Positions 28,742 through 37,894 of a stretch of DNA of 64,000 nucleotides are shown here, piece after piece; position 1 is the stretch's first letter, and each line of letters starts with the position of its first letter. The DNA comes from Candidatus Cloacimonadota bacterium (GTDB lineage Bacteria; Cloacimonadota; Cloacimonadia; Cloacimonadales; TCS61): positions 124,001 to 188,000 of the forward strand of contig JAIPIH010000001.1 of NCBI GenBank assembly GCA_021734835.1, written 5' to 3'. The notes under the pieces are model-generated. The model saw only the letters and a program-made list of their open reading frames with translations. It was not told where the DNA came from and searched no databases. The translations under genes were made by a program, and so were the position numbers.

Positions 28742-30076
28742 ATGAATAATTATAATGAGCTTTGGACTGGAGTTCTTGATACGCTTCAGGAAAATATTAG
28801 CGAGCAGGGATTTAATACCTGGTTCAGTGAAACAGAAGTAATTGATCTAGAAGATAATAAACTAACTGTGAAGGTACCTACTCAATTCATTGCAGATTAT
28901 CTCAATTCAAATTATAGTGAACTGGTTTCTGAGATATGTTTTAATCTATTTAATAATAAATATACTATTCGATTTACAGGGATCAATCCTATAAAACTGG
29001 AGAAAAAAACCAGTTCTTTTAAACCAAAAGAGATTAGCAGCTATCAGACAAAGCTCAATAAAAATTACAATTTTAATGAGTTTGTGATCGGAACCAATAA
29101 CCGATTTGCTCATTCAGCTTCACTAGCGGTTGCGGAGTCACCAGGCACAACATACAATCCTTTATTTATCTACGGAGAATCAGGGATGGGTAAGACCCAT
29201 TTAATGCAAGCGGTTGGTAACTTTGTAATGGAAGAGATCGCGGAAAAAAAAATATTTTATATAACAACTGAAGAATTTACTAATGAGATGATCGACAGCA
29301 TTAGAAATAACACAATGCCTGCCTTTCGGAATAAATTCCGTAATTTTGATGTACTTCTGATAGATGATATTCACTTCCTGTCTAAAAAAGAGGGAACTCA
29401 AGAAGAATTCTTTCACACATTCAATGCACTCTATGAAAAGAAAAAACAGATCGTATTGACCAGCGACCGGCCGCCAAAAGATATTCCGGAATTAGAAAAA
29501 AGACTTGTTACCAGATTTGAATGGGGTCTTTTAGCTGATCTAAAAAGTCCAGATTTCGAAACCCGCGTTGCCATCCTGGAGAAAAAAGCTGAATTTGAAG
29601 AAATTCATTTGAAACATGAAGTTATTGATTTTATTGCCGAGCATATTTATAGTAATGTTCGTGCTTTAGAAGGTTCTTTAATCCGAATTTTAGCTTTTGC
29701 TTCCTACAATAACCTTAACACAGAGGATATTACAGTTGATGATATCAGTGAAATTCTGATAGATATGATCTCAGATAAGATCAAAGAGGTTAATCTTGAA
29801 ACGATCATGCAAAAAGTTTGTGATGCTTATAATATCAAACCTGCTCAGATTTTCGATAAAACTAGAAAGAAAAACATTGCCTTTCCAAGACAGATCGCCA
29901 TGTATTTATCAAATCTACTAATTACCCAGCTATCATTAAAAGAGATTGCTCAGTATTATAAAAGAAAAGACCATACTACAGTCCTTCATGCCAAGAAAAC
30001 TATCGAGAAGCAATTTAAAGAAGATAATGAACTCCGAATCCAGATAGAAAAGCTAATCAAGGATATTAAAAAATAG
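28742..30076 (+). CDS. dnaA: Chromosomal replication initiator DnaA
   Basis: 444 codons. Domain I (helical, interaction) covers about residues 1-85. The AAA+ domain has Walker A GESGMGKT and Walker B LLIDDIHFL. The C-terminal domain IV carries the DnaA-box-binding signature KRKDHTTVLHAKKTI. DnaA-ATP binds the boxes on both sides of the gene and opens oriC. A GAGGG site precedes the ATG. Confidence 0.98.
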   Translation: MNNYNELWTGVLDTLQENISEQGFNTWFSETEVIDLEDNKLTVKVPTQFIADYLNSNYSELVSEICFNLFNNKYTIRFTGINPIKLEKKTSSFKPKEISSYQTKLNKNYNFNEFVIGTNNRFAHSASLAVAESPGTTYNPLFIYGESGMGKTHLMQAVGNFVMEEIAEKKIFYITTEEFTNEMIDSIRNNTMPAFRNKFRNFDVLLIDDIHFLSKKEGTQEEFFHTFNALYEKKKQIVLTSDRPPKDIPELEKRLVTRFEWGLLADLKSPDFETRVAILEKKAEFEEIHLKHEVIDFIAEHIYSNVRALEGSLIRILAFASYNNLNTEDITVDDISEILIDMISDKIKEVNLETIMQKVCDAYNIKPAQIFDKTRKKNIAFPRQIAMYLSNLLITQLSLKEIAQYYKRKDHTTVLHAKKTIEKQFKEDNELRIQIEKLIKDIKK

Positions 30077-30320
30077 TTATACACTTATCCACATATTATA
30101 TTGTTGATAAATGTTGATAAATAGTTCTTTAAAAATTTGAAATTTGAAAATGTAGATAACTAGTTTTCTGTTGACATGATAGTCACAAGTTATCCACATG
30201 AGAACAAAAATCATAAAATGTTAATAGTTATAAAGTTAGATGTTTATAGAAGGAGTTATCATCATATCCACACTTCCTACTATATCTTCTAATTTTTTAT
30301 TAAATAATAAAGGAGTATAA
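30077..30320. other. Replication origin, right part (DnaA-box cluster downstream of dnaA)
   Basis: Perfect DnaA boxes lie at 30085-30093 and 30190-30198, both on the plus strand. Near-matches are TGTTGATAA at 30102-30110 and 30112-30120 (a 10-base-spaced pair), TGTAGATAA at 30151-30159 and ATATCCACA at 30264-30272. Such a cluster after dnaA is typical of bipartite origins. The start of the lipoprotein gene follows. Confidence 0.8.
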
Positions 30321-31562
30321 ATGAATATAGTTATTAAGATCTTTGGAATAATAATTTTTGCTTTATTAATAAGCTGTACGCAAAAGGACAATATAGTAGG
30401 AGCGGGTGGTCAACTAAATCCCATAAATACTACAATTAGTTTTAGTGATTTTGTTAAATTTTATAGCTTTGAAGATAGCTGCGCATATAATAATTCAAAT
30501 AACATAGTAATCGGTAATTATGAAAATGAAACAGCTTATGGTCTCTTGAGATTTACTAGTTTACCTGATTCTTTTTATGAAGTCTCAAATGTTAAGATAA
30601 GTTTGGAACTTAAAGAACGTAATAATTTTGAAAGTATTGATAATACAAATCTAAAACTAGCGCGTGTTGATAATATTGAATGGTATGAAAATGCTACATG
30701 GTGGGCTGCTTCTGATTCCACTAGCTGGAGTAATGGAATAAATTTCAGTGAGGATGATTATACAGATCTACTGTTATCTGAATATAGCATCGTAACAACA
30801 GAAGACTCAATAAATATAGTTTTAGAAAATAGTATTCTGGAAGATTGGATCAATGCAGATTTAAATTCAGGTATTGTAATGTATACTGAAGATGACGGAT
30901 TTATTAATTTGTATAGCTCGGAATATGGAAATGATCAAAATCCTGTGCTTTCTTTTGAGTATAAAGCAACCCAGGAAGATAGTTTGTTCACTAAAAATGT
31001 AGTTACGTGTTACGATTGTATGATCTATGAAACGGATAATAACTATGAATATTGGGAAGATGTACTGAAAATATCTAATATCCAGCCGATTCAGATTTAT
31101 ACTAAATTCAATATTCCCGAATCAGCTTTTATTGATGTACTTCCTCCAGATTATGTGATTGAAAATGCTGACACATCTATTTTTCTGCAGAGACTTACAA
31201 TTAATAGAGCTGAGTTGATTTTGCAAAATAATGATGTAAATGCTTATCCGCTTTCCAGTGAAATTTCTTTAAGTCCCTTTTTGGTCTTAGCTGATACTTT
31301 GAATTTGACAGATCCTTCAGTTCCACTATTAATACCTGAAGACATTGATGATATTTATATCAGCAGTACTACTTCATCAGTTGATGATGATAATTTTGTG
31401 ATAGGAATAACAAAAATAATCCAGTATTATATTTCAGGTGAATATGAAAATAATGGAATTCTGCTAAAATCATTAAACATGAATCAGAACTTCATCCATA
31501 CAGAGTTTAATTTGGAACCGCAAATAAACATTGTGTTTACTCCCCCAATAATTTCGGAATGA
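30321..31562 (+). CDS. Lipoprotein with DNRLRE-like domain, unknown function
   Basis: 413 codons with AAGGAG upstream. The lipobox LISC places the lipid anchor at Cys19. The body has the look of a DNRLRE (carbohydrate-binding-like) domain: YGLLRFTSLPDSFYEVSNVK, then WYENATWWAASDSTSW, and a second copy starting near IQIYTKFNIPESAF. Function unknown. It precedes two folding-factor genes by 11 bases, which suggests an envelope unit. Confidence 0.6.
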   Translation: MNIVIKIFGIIIFALLISCTQKDNIVGAGGQLNPINTTISFSDFVKFYSFEDSCAYNNSNNIVIGNYENETAYGLLRFTSLPDSFYEVSNVKISLELKERNNFESIDNTNLKLARVDNIEWYENATWWAASDSTSWSNGINFSEDDYTDLLLSEYSIVTTEDSINIVLENSILEDWINADLNSGIVMYTEDDGFINLYSSEYGNDQNPVLSFEYKATQEDSLFTKNVVTCYDCMIYETDNNYEYWEDVLKISNIQPIQIYTKFNIPESAFIDVLPPDYVIENADTSIFLQRLTINRAELILQNNDVNAYPLSSEISLSPFLVLADTLNLTDPSVPLLIPEDIDDIYISSTTSSVDDDNFVIGITKIIQYYISGEYENNGILLKSLNMNQNFIHTEFNLEPQINIVFTPPIISE

Positions 31563-31573
31563 TCTGAGGTATT

Positions 31574-32365
31574 ATGAAAAAATTATTAATCTTAATAATG
31601 TTGGTAACGATAATGTCTTGTGTTAAAACTGAAGATGAATACATTATTGCTCAAGTAAATCAAGCAAAATTAACAATGGATGAATTCAAAGCGAACTTCA
31701 CTGAGAAAGAATGGGATGAATTAACTGCAGAAACTAAAGAGAGTTATATTCAAGATTGGATACAACTTAATTTATTAGCACAAGAAGCTGATCTTTTAGG
31801 AATATCCAAAACTCCCAAAGTTATAGAAAAAATCAAAACTGCTGAACTGAACATTAAAGCAAATCTCTTATTAGCTCACAAATTGAGTGAGATCACAGCC
31901 AGAGAGGATGAGTTATTTAACTATTATAAGATCCATAGAAATGAATATACGACCAGTTTTAAGGAATATAAGGTTCAGCGGATATTTACAACAGATGAAG
32001 CAAAGCTGAATGAAATTTTGGAAGCTATAAAAGCGACCTCTTTCAAAGATGCAGCCATCTCCTATTCTGAAGAATCTGCTGGGGAAAATGGTGGCTATAT
32101 TGGATTTGTTTCTCAGCAAAATACCCATGAAAATATCTGGAATGCTCTGACTTCACTAAAAAAATATTATTATAAAAGTGTTAAAACAGAGAAAGGATTT
32201 TATATAGTTAGATTTTATGATGTTAGGACTGTTACTAACACAGATAATTATATTGATGTTAAAGAAGAAATTCGACAAGCTGTTATTAAAATGAAAAAAG
32301 AACGACTTTTTGATGAATTGATTTCAGACCTTAAAAATAAATCGGAAATTAAGATATCATTATAG
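31574..32365 (+). CDS. Parvulin-like peptidyl-prolyl isomerase lipoprotein
   Basis: 263 codons. The lipobox (TIMSC) places the lipid anchor at Cys16. Residues 20-115 resemble a SurA-type N-terminal chaperone domain, and a PpiC-like parvulin domain follows (FKDAAISYSEESAGENGGYI, then TEKGFYIVRFYDVR). The conserved His of the first parvulin strand is replaced (YKVQRIF instead of xxxSHIL), so isomerase activity may be weak. Likely a periplasmic folding factor. The paralogous SurA gene follows after 8 bases. Confidence 0.8.
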   Translation: MKKLLILIMLVTIMSCVKTEDEYIIAQVNQAKLTMDEFKANFTEKEWDELTAETKESYIQDWIQLNLLAQEADLLGISKTPKVIEKIKTAELNIKANLLLAHKLSEITAREDELFNYYKIHRNEYTTSFKEYKVQRIFTTDEAKLNEILEAIKATSFKDAAISYSEESAGENGGYIGFVSQQNTHENIWNALTSLKKYYYKSVKTEKGFYIVRFYDVRTVTNTDNYIDVKEEIRQAVIKMKKERLFDELISDLKNKSEIKISL

Positions 32366-32373
32366 GAGAATTA

Positions 32374-33636
32374 ATGAACAAAACAATACTTGTGATCATA
32401 ACTTTATTATTATTATCATCTTTATCTGCTCAGGTAGGAGATAAGATCATTGCTAAGGTAGGAAGAGAAATAATCTTAAGTAGTGATCTGGAAAAAAGAA
32501 TGCAGCAGATAAAAGCTTCCGGAATGGAATTGGCTAACATCACAAAATTTGATATTCTTAACGATATGGTTGAATCTAAATTGATCATTCAAAAAGCCAA
32601 AGAAGAAAAATATGAAATTGATCTGGATATGATCAGAGATATGGCAGATAGTCAAATTAAACAGATTACAACTCAATTTACCAATGAAATGGAATTTAAA
32701 AAAGAGTTAAGAAAATCAGGATTAACAGTTCCCGAATTAAGAGATTATTATATTCAAATGATGAAAGAAGAACAACTCAAATCTAAGATCATACAACAAA
32801 ACATTAAGAACAAAGTCCACATCACAGAAGGAGAAGTTGAAGAATATTATAACGAGAATAAAAATGAATTACCTTTGCGGCCTGAGATGGAGCGGGTCGG
32901 AATGATCGTAAGATTTATTAAACCCGGAGAGGAGACAAAAAAGAAAGTTCTGGTTAAAATAAACAAGATTCGTGATAAACTTAATGAAGGGGAAGATTTT
33001 GCTAAACTGGCAAAAAAAAATAGCGATGATCCGTCAGCTGCTAAAGGAGGAAATTTAGGTTTCTTTGGAAAAGGTATGATGGTTAAGCCATTTGAAGAAG
33101 CTGCATTTGCTTTGATGCCCGGCGAGATCAGCGAAGTTATTGAGACACAATTTGGCTATCATCTTATCAAAGTTATTGAGAAAAAAGGTGGTGAAGTAAA
33201 GGCCAGCCATATTTTAAAAAGAGTCGAGGCAACTCCTGACGATGTTAAAGCAAATATTCAATTAATGGAAAGTATTCTGACAAAGCTTGATCAAGGTAAA
33301 AGTTTTTCTGAACTGGCGAAAACATATTCGCAAGATGATAAAACTGCTGTAAAAGGCGGTTTGATGGGTGAATTTACTAAGGATGAATATCCAGAGATGT
33401 TTAAAAAATATTTAGAAAATTTAAAAGTAGGTGAGCATTCCCAGATTATCAGGGAAGAAGAAACTCTTTACATATTTTCTATTTTAAAGCTGATTCCCGA
33501 AAGAGAATATAAATATACAGAGATCTTTGAAAAATTAAAACAAATGGTTGTTTCTCAAAAAGAGAATGAGTTATACGAAAACTGGATGAAAGAATTGATG
33601 CAGGAAAATTATGTTGAGATTCTGATTGAAGAGTAA
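32374..33636 (+). CDS. SurA-like periplasmic chaperone/peptidyl-prolyl isomerase
   Basis: 420 codons with a signal peptide (MNKTILVIITLLLLSSLSA). An N-terminal SurA domain is followed by two parvulin domains. The first has SDDPSAAKGGNLGFFGKGMM and FGYHLIKVIEKK. The second starts at KASHILKRVEA and has GGLMGEFTKDEYP. SurA carries unfolded outer-membrane proteins to BAM, which fits bamD elsewhere in the window. Its TAA stop overlaps the pgpA start. Confidence 0.9.
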   Translation: MNKTILVIITLLLLSSLSAQVGDKIIAKVGREIILSSDLEKRMQQIKASGMELANITKFDILNDMVESKLIIQKAKEEKYEIDLDMIRDMADSQIKQITTQFTNEMEFKKELRKSGLTVPELRDYYIQMMKEEQLKSKIIQQNIKNKVHITEGEVEEYYNENKNELPLRPEMERVGMIVRFIKPGEETKKKVLVKINKIRDKLNEGEDFAKLAKKNSDDPSAAKGGNLGFFGKGMMVKPFEEAAFALMPGEISEVIETQFGYHLIKVIEKKGGEVKASHILKRVEATPDDVKANIQLMESILTKLDQGKSFSELAKTYSQDDKTAVKGGLMGEFTKDEYPEMFKKYLENLKVGEHSQIIREEETLYIFSILKLIPEREYKYTEIFEKLKQMVVSQKENELYENWMKELMQENYVEILIEE

Positions 33637-34112
33637 TGTATAAAATTTCAGAATATATTTCCACTTTATTTGGTATTGGTCTTTTTCCTAAAGCTCCGGG
33701 AACAGCGGGAACATTTTTTGCAGCGGTTCTTTATTTTGCGCTTCCTGATCAATGGTCAGCAGGTTGGCAGAATTCACTACTGTTTTTACTTGTAATTCTG
33801 GTGGGAAGTTTATTATCAATTAAAATTGTTTACAGAGCAGAATCCAGGCTGGGACAGGACAGCGGGAGTATAGTGCTGGATGAATTTTGGGGTTATTTTA
33901 TTGCTGTACTTTTTCTACCAAAATCTTTGATCATTATAATTTCAGCATTTGTTTTGTTCAGAATATTTGATATTTTCAAACCTGAACCGATCAATTTGCT
34001 GCAAAGATTGCCTAAAGGATGGGGAGTTATAGCAGATGATCTGATGGCAGGAATTTACTCAAATATAAGTTTACAGATCCTAATTCGAGTATTTCCCAAA
34101 ACAATAAATTAA
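33636..34112 (+). CDS. pgpA: Phosphatidylglycerophosphatase A
   Basis: 158 codons. It dephosphorylates phosphatidylglycerol phosphate at the inner membrane in phospholipid synthesis. The family signatures FPKAPGTAGT and SIVLDEFWGYFIA are present, followed by FRIFDIFKPEPI and WGVIADDLMAGIYSN. Several membrane helices. The start overlaps the stop of the SurA-like gene (TAATG). Confidence 0.94.
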   Translation: MYKISEYISTLFGIGLFPKAPGTAGTFFAAVLYFALPDQWSAGWQNSLLFLLVILVGSLLSIKIVYRAESRLGQDSGSIVLDEFWGYFIAVLFLPKSLIIIISAFVLFRIFDIFKPEPINLLQRLPKGWGVIADDLMAGIYSNISLQILIRVFPKTIN

Positions 34113-34128
34113 AAAAAGGAGATAAATT

Positions 34129-34473
34129 ATGATTCATGTTTTACTAGCAGCAGGAACTTCGGCAGCGGGAGACACAGCTGCACCAAATCCGATTGCACAA
34201 TTTTTACCTTTCATTCTCATGTTTGTGATCTTGTATTTTCTTATCATTAGACCGCAACGTAAAAGGCAAAAAGAACATCAAGCCTTGATCGATAATTTGA
34301 AGCTAAATGATGAAGTTGCCACAAATTCAGGGATCATTGGTAAGATCGTAAATATCAAAAAAGATAAAAATACAGTTATTTTACGTGTTGATGATAAAAC
34401 CGGTACCAAAATAGAATTTCAGAGAGCTGCTATCGCAGGAATAATCAGTAATGAAAAAGAGACAACCAAATAG
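34129..34473 (+). CDS. yajC: Preprotein translocase accessory protein YajC
   Basis: 114 codons. One N-terminal membrane helix (FLPFILMFVILYFLIIRPQ) ends in the typical RPQRKRQKEHQ. The cytosolic domain has DEVATNSGIIGKIV. YajC associates with SecDF at the Sec translocon. AAAGGAG precedes the ATG. Its 3' end overlaps def by 23 bases. Confidence 0.94.
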   Translation: MIHVLLAAGTSAAGDTAAPNPIAQFLPFILMFVILYFLIIRPQRKRQKEHQALIDNLKLNDEVATNSGIIGKIVNIKKDKNTVILRVDDKTGTKIEFQRAAIAGIISNEKETTK

Positions 34474-35002
34474 TCTTGCAATTAGGTTTTACGGTGATAA
34501 AACTCTTCGCAAAGAAGCAGCAGCTGTCACAGAATTTACAGATGAGATCAAAGATTTTATCGACGATCTTGTCGTTACAATGTACGAAAAAGACGGAGTA
34601 GGTCTGGCGGCGCCGCAAGTTGGCAGATCACTTCGCATTTTCGTTGTGGATCCTTTTTGGTTCAAAGAGGACCATATAAAAAATCCTCTTGTGCTTGTGA
34701 ATCCTAAGCTTTATGGTTTTCTGGGTGAAGTGGAACTGGAAGAAGGATGCCTCAGTCTGTCTGAAATATATGAAACAGTTCCAAGAGCGGAAAAGGTTAT
34801 TGTGGAAGGTATGAACGAAAAAGGCGAGAAAGTTAAGTATGAAGCTGAAGGATTATTTGCCAGAGCTTTACAGCATGAATATGATCATTTGGATGGCATT
34901 CTCTTTGTTGATAAAATATCAAAACTTAAGCGGATTTTCATCAAAAAAAAATTAACAGAATTAAAAAGTACAACCGATAAAGATGGCAATAATGTAGGTT
35001 GA
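34451..35002 (+). CDS. def: Peptide deformylase
   Basis: 183 codons. It removes the formyl group from nascent N-terminal methionine. All three metal-site motifs are present: GVGLAAPQ, EGCLS (Cys ligand) and HEYDH (two His ligands and the catalytic Glu). The start lies inside yajC. fmt follows after 18 bases, the common def-fmt arrangement linking formylation and deformylation. Confidence 0.97.
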   Translation: MKKRQPNSLAIRFYGDKTLRKEAAAVTEFTDEIKDFIDDLVVTMYEKDGVGLAAPQVGRSLRIFVVDPFWFKEDHIKNPLVLVNPKLYGFLGEVELEEGCLSLSEIYETVPRAEKVIVEGMNEKGEKVKYEAEGLFARALQHEYDHLDGILFVDKISKLKRIFIKKKLTELKSTTDKDGNNVG

Positions 35003-35020
35003 TCACAAATATTAATCTTT

Positions 35021-35968
35021 ATGAAAATTAATAATATAGTTTTTATGGGTACACCGGAATTTGCTGTTCCTTCCTTGAAAGCTTTATCTGAAACAAAATA
35101 TAAACCCAAACTGTGCATCACTCAACCAGATCGTCCTAAAGGAAGAAGCAGAAAGCTTAAGCCATCGCCGGTAAAAACGATCGCAGAAAAATATCAAATA
35201 CCTCTTATCCAACCGGAAAATGTGAATTCACCAACTGTTATCTCCAGTCTCAAGGAGATCGCTCCGGAGATAATTATCACAGTTGCATATGGTAGTTTTT
35301 TGAAGAAAGAATTTAGAAGACTTCCGATCTATGGCTGCTTAAATCTGCATCCTTCCCTATTACCAAAATTTCGCGGTTCTGCACCGATAAATTATGCCTT
35401 ATTCAACGGTGATAAAATTACCGGGAATACAATATTTAAAATTATCGCTAAAATGGATGCAGGACCAATAATGTCACAAACAGAAATCGAGATCAAGCCA
35501 AACGATTGCTACACTTCTCTCTCTAAAAAATTAGCAGAAAAAGGTGCATTAGACATAATAAAAACACTTCAAAAAATGGAAGAAACAGAGTTAAAAACTT
35601 ATGATCAGGATCAAACCAAGGCTACTTACAGTCATAAACTATTAAAAAAGGACTTTCTGTTAAACTGGCAGGATACTGCCGATAATATAAGAAACAGAGT
35701 TCGCGGTTTAGCAGAGAGCCCCGGGATAACCGCTGCATTTCGAGAAAAAAGAATTAAAATTATTGAAGTTGAACTTCTGAAATCAACATCAAAAAAATTA
35801 CCGGGCAGCATTATCAATGTAAATAAACACGGCATTAGAATTGCAACACAAGATGAAGACATTTTGATAAAAAAAGTACAACCGGCCGGAAAAAAAATAA
35901 TGACTGCTTATGCTTTCAGTATGGGTGCCAGAATTAGATCTGAGGATTGTTTTACCGATGGATTTTAG
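35021..35968 (+). CDS. fmt: Methionyl-tRNA formyltransferase
   Basis: 315 codons. It formylates initiator Met-tRNA using 10-formyl-tetrahydrofolate. Seen: FMGTPEFAVPSL at the N-terminus, the catalytic loop LNLHPSLLPKFRGSAPI, and KMDAGPI. A C-terminal OB-like domain follows (KIIEVELLK to KKVQPAGKK). It overlaps the DUF116 gene by 11 bases when that gene starts at 35958. Confidence 0.97.
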   Translation: MKINNIVFMGTPEFAVPSLKALSETKYKPKLCITQPDRPKGRSRKLKPSPVKTIAEKYQIPLIQPENVNSPTVISSLKEIAPEIIITVAYGSFLKKEFRRLPIYGCLNLHPSLLPKFRGSAPINYALFNGDKITGNTIFKIIAKMDAGPIMSQTEIEIKPNDCYTSLSKKLAEKGALDIIKTLQKMEETELKTYDQDQTKATYSHKLLKKDFLLNWQDTADNIRNRVRGLAESPGITAAFREKRIKIIEVELLKSTSKKLPGSIINVNKHGIRIATQDEDILIKKVQPAGKKIMTAYAFSMGARIRSEDCFTDGF

Positions 35969-36737
35969 AATAAACACAAAAGAGAAAAATCTTTTTCTGA
36001 TCTTATCTACGATCAGTTTGATCTTAATGATGGTAGTTACAACACTTCTTTGGTGGTTGATCTCTCCCAGATTACACGAGATCAGTTCTGTCCTAGCGGG
36101 TTTATCTCTCACAGCGCTAAGAGTATTTTTCTTAATCCTACTCGTAGGTACTGTGGTTGTGCTTCTGATCAGTTATACTGAGTACAATTTACTTGTGGCC
36201 AGATTTGCTATTGGAGCTTATATAAAAATTCTTTTTCCTATTACCTTATTGTTGGGGAGATTATTAGGCATTTCCAAAGAAAAGATACGAGAATCTTTTG
36301 TTTGCGTGAATAACTCCTTTATTAATGCGTTAAAAAAGAAATTCAAATCTTCAAATTTGTTAATCTTATTACCACATTGCCTGCAAAATATTGAATGCGA
36401 CATCAGAATAACAACAGATATTAACAAATGCCGGAAATGCGGAAAATGCAATATTGCCGAGTTATGTGCGATCTCAGATAGATATAAGGTTAAGATGGCA
36501 ATAGCAACCGGCGGTACTTTAGCCAGGAAAATAATAATCGATAATAAACCCAAATTTATTATTGCTGTTGCCTGTGACCGGGATTTAGTGGAAGGTTTGC
36601 GGGAAGTTTTCCCAATACCTGTATATGGTGTTTTAAATATCAGACCAGAAGGACCATGTGTGAATACACAGGTTGCAACAAAAAAAATTCAACAAGCCTT
36701 AGATGCGTTGATCTTAAATGAACAAAAAGAAAGATAA
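35958..36737 (+). CDS. DUF116 family membrane protein
   Basis: About 259 codons from the ATG at 35958, chosen over the ATG at 35910 because the earlier start would add 16 residues that overlap fmt and have no family look. Two or three N-terminal membrane helices are followed by a Cys-rich domain (LLPHCLQN, CRKCGKCNI, ELC, then ACDRDLVEGLR), the DUF116 signature. The Cys set suggests a metal or Fe-S site (inference). Molecular role unknown. DUF116 genes are often near fmt. It overlaps rsgA by 20 bases. Confidence 0.85.
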   Translation: MDFRINTKEKNLFLILSTISLILMMVVTTLLWWLISPRLHEISSVLAGLSLTALRVFFLILLVGTVVVLLISYTEYNLLVARFAIGAYIKILFPITLLLGRLLGISKEKIRESFVCVNNSFINALKKKFKSSNLLILLPHCLQNIECDIRITTDINKCRKCGKCNIAELCAISDRYKVKMAIATGGTLARKIIIDNKPKFIIAVACDRDLVEGLREVFPIPVYGVLNIRPEGPCVNTQVATKKIQQALDALILNEQKER

Positions 36738-37782
36738 AAAAAAATTCAAACGTAAGAACATCAAGCTCAGCAATGTAGAAATTGACAACGTAGATAACTT
36801 TACTGAAGATGAAGTACAGGAAGAGAAAAGAGCAGAAAAAAAATCAGTTAAAAAAGGGAAATTCAGTAGTAAAAGCTCTTTAAAATTGAAAAAAGGAAGA
36901 ATTTTAGAAGTCAGATCCAACTATAAATGTCTGGTTAAAATTGATGATCAAGAAGTTATTTGCACTTTAGGCGGACGCTTTAAGCATGTCAATTTTGAAA
37001 CTAAAAGTATAATTGCACCTGGAGATTATGTAAATGTAGATATCTCTAAAGAATTCAGGATAGAGGAGATAAGAGATCGTGAAAATACTCTTTCCAGGTT
37101 TTCTGATAAAGAATTTCAAATGGAGATAATCATAGCTTCGAATGTTGATCAGGTTATTATTACATCGTCATATAAAGAGCCTAAAATAAAGCTTAATTTG
37201 ATTGATAGATACATCTGTTCAGCACTTATTTCAAACATTGATCCCGTGATCTGCATTAATAAGATTGATCTGGCAGATTCTCTGGAAACTGTGCACAATA
37301 TAGGATCATTTTATCTGAAACTTGGTTTTAAAGTTATCTACACTTCGATCAAAACTGCATCAGGCATAAGAGAACTGAAAGCTATACTCAAGAACCACGA
37401 TAGTGTTTTCTCCGGTCATTCCGGTGCCGGTAAATCTTCTCTTATCAACATGTTGCAACCAGAGCTGGATCTAAAAACAGCAGCGATTAGTAATTATCAT
37501 AAAAAAGGTATTCACACAACAACCCGCAGCAGATTATTAAGCTGGAAATTTGGTGGATATTTGGTGGATACTCCGGGCATTAAGACATTCGGTTTACACC
37601 GTGATGATAAAGAGAGAATACCAAGTATATTTCCAGGGTTTTCAGCTTTTACGGAAGAGTGTAAGTTTCATAACTGCAGCCATACTCACGAACAAAACTG
37701 CGGAGTGAAAAGAGCTGTTGAAAATGGAGTTTATCCTGCAGCCAGGTATGATTCTTTCAAGCGAATATGGGAATCTTTATAA
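36718..37782 (+). CDS. rsgA: Ribosome small-subunit GTPase RsgA
   Basis: 354 codons. A circularly permuted GTPase: the G4 motif NKIDLAD comes before G1 GHSGAGKSS and G3 DTPGIK. An OB domain precedes the GTPase, and a C-terminal zinc knuckle (CKFHNCSHTHEQNC) follows it. RsgA checks late maturation of the 30S subunit. The first about 60 residues are an unusual, highly basic and acidic extension (KKKDKKKFKRK and similar), longer than in typical RsgA and possibly for rRNA contact. Confidence 0.95.
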   Translation: MNKKKDKKKFKRKNIKLSNVEIDNVDNFTEDEVQEEKRAEKKSVKKGKFSSKSSLKLKKGRILEVRSNYKCLVKIDDQEVICTLGGRFKHVNFETKSIIAPGDYVNVDISKEFRIEEIRDRENTLSRFSDKEFQMEIIIASNVDQVIITSSYKEPKIKLNLIDRYICSALISNIDPVICINKIDLADSLETVHNIGSFYLKLGFKVIYTSIKTASGIRELKAILKNHDSVFSGHSGAGKSSLINMLQPELDLKTAAISNYHKKGIHTTTRSRLLSWKFGGYLVDTPGIKTFGLHRDDKERIPSIFPGFSAFTEECKFHNCSHTHEQNCGVKRAVENGVYPAARYDSFKRIWESL

Positions 37783-37894
37783 CCCAATAAAATGTGGAAC
37801 AAGTAAAATAGATTTTCTAAAAAAAAAGTTGCCTATAACTAACCGTATTACAAATTGTTTTACAGCATAGAGTAATCATTAAAGAGGAGATATT

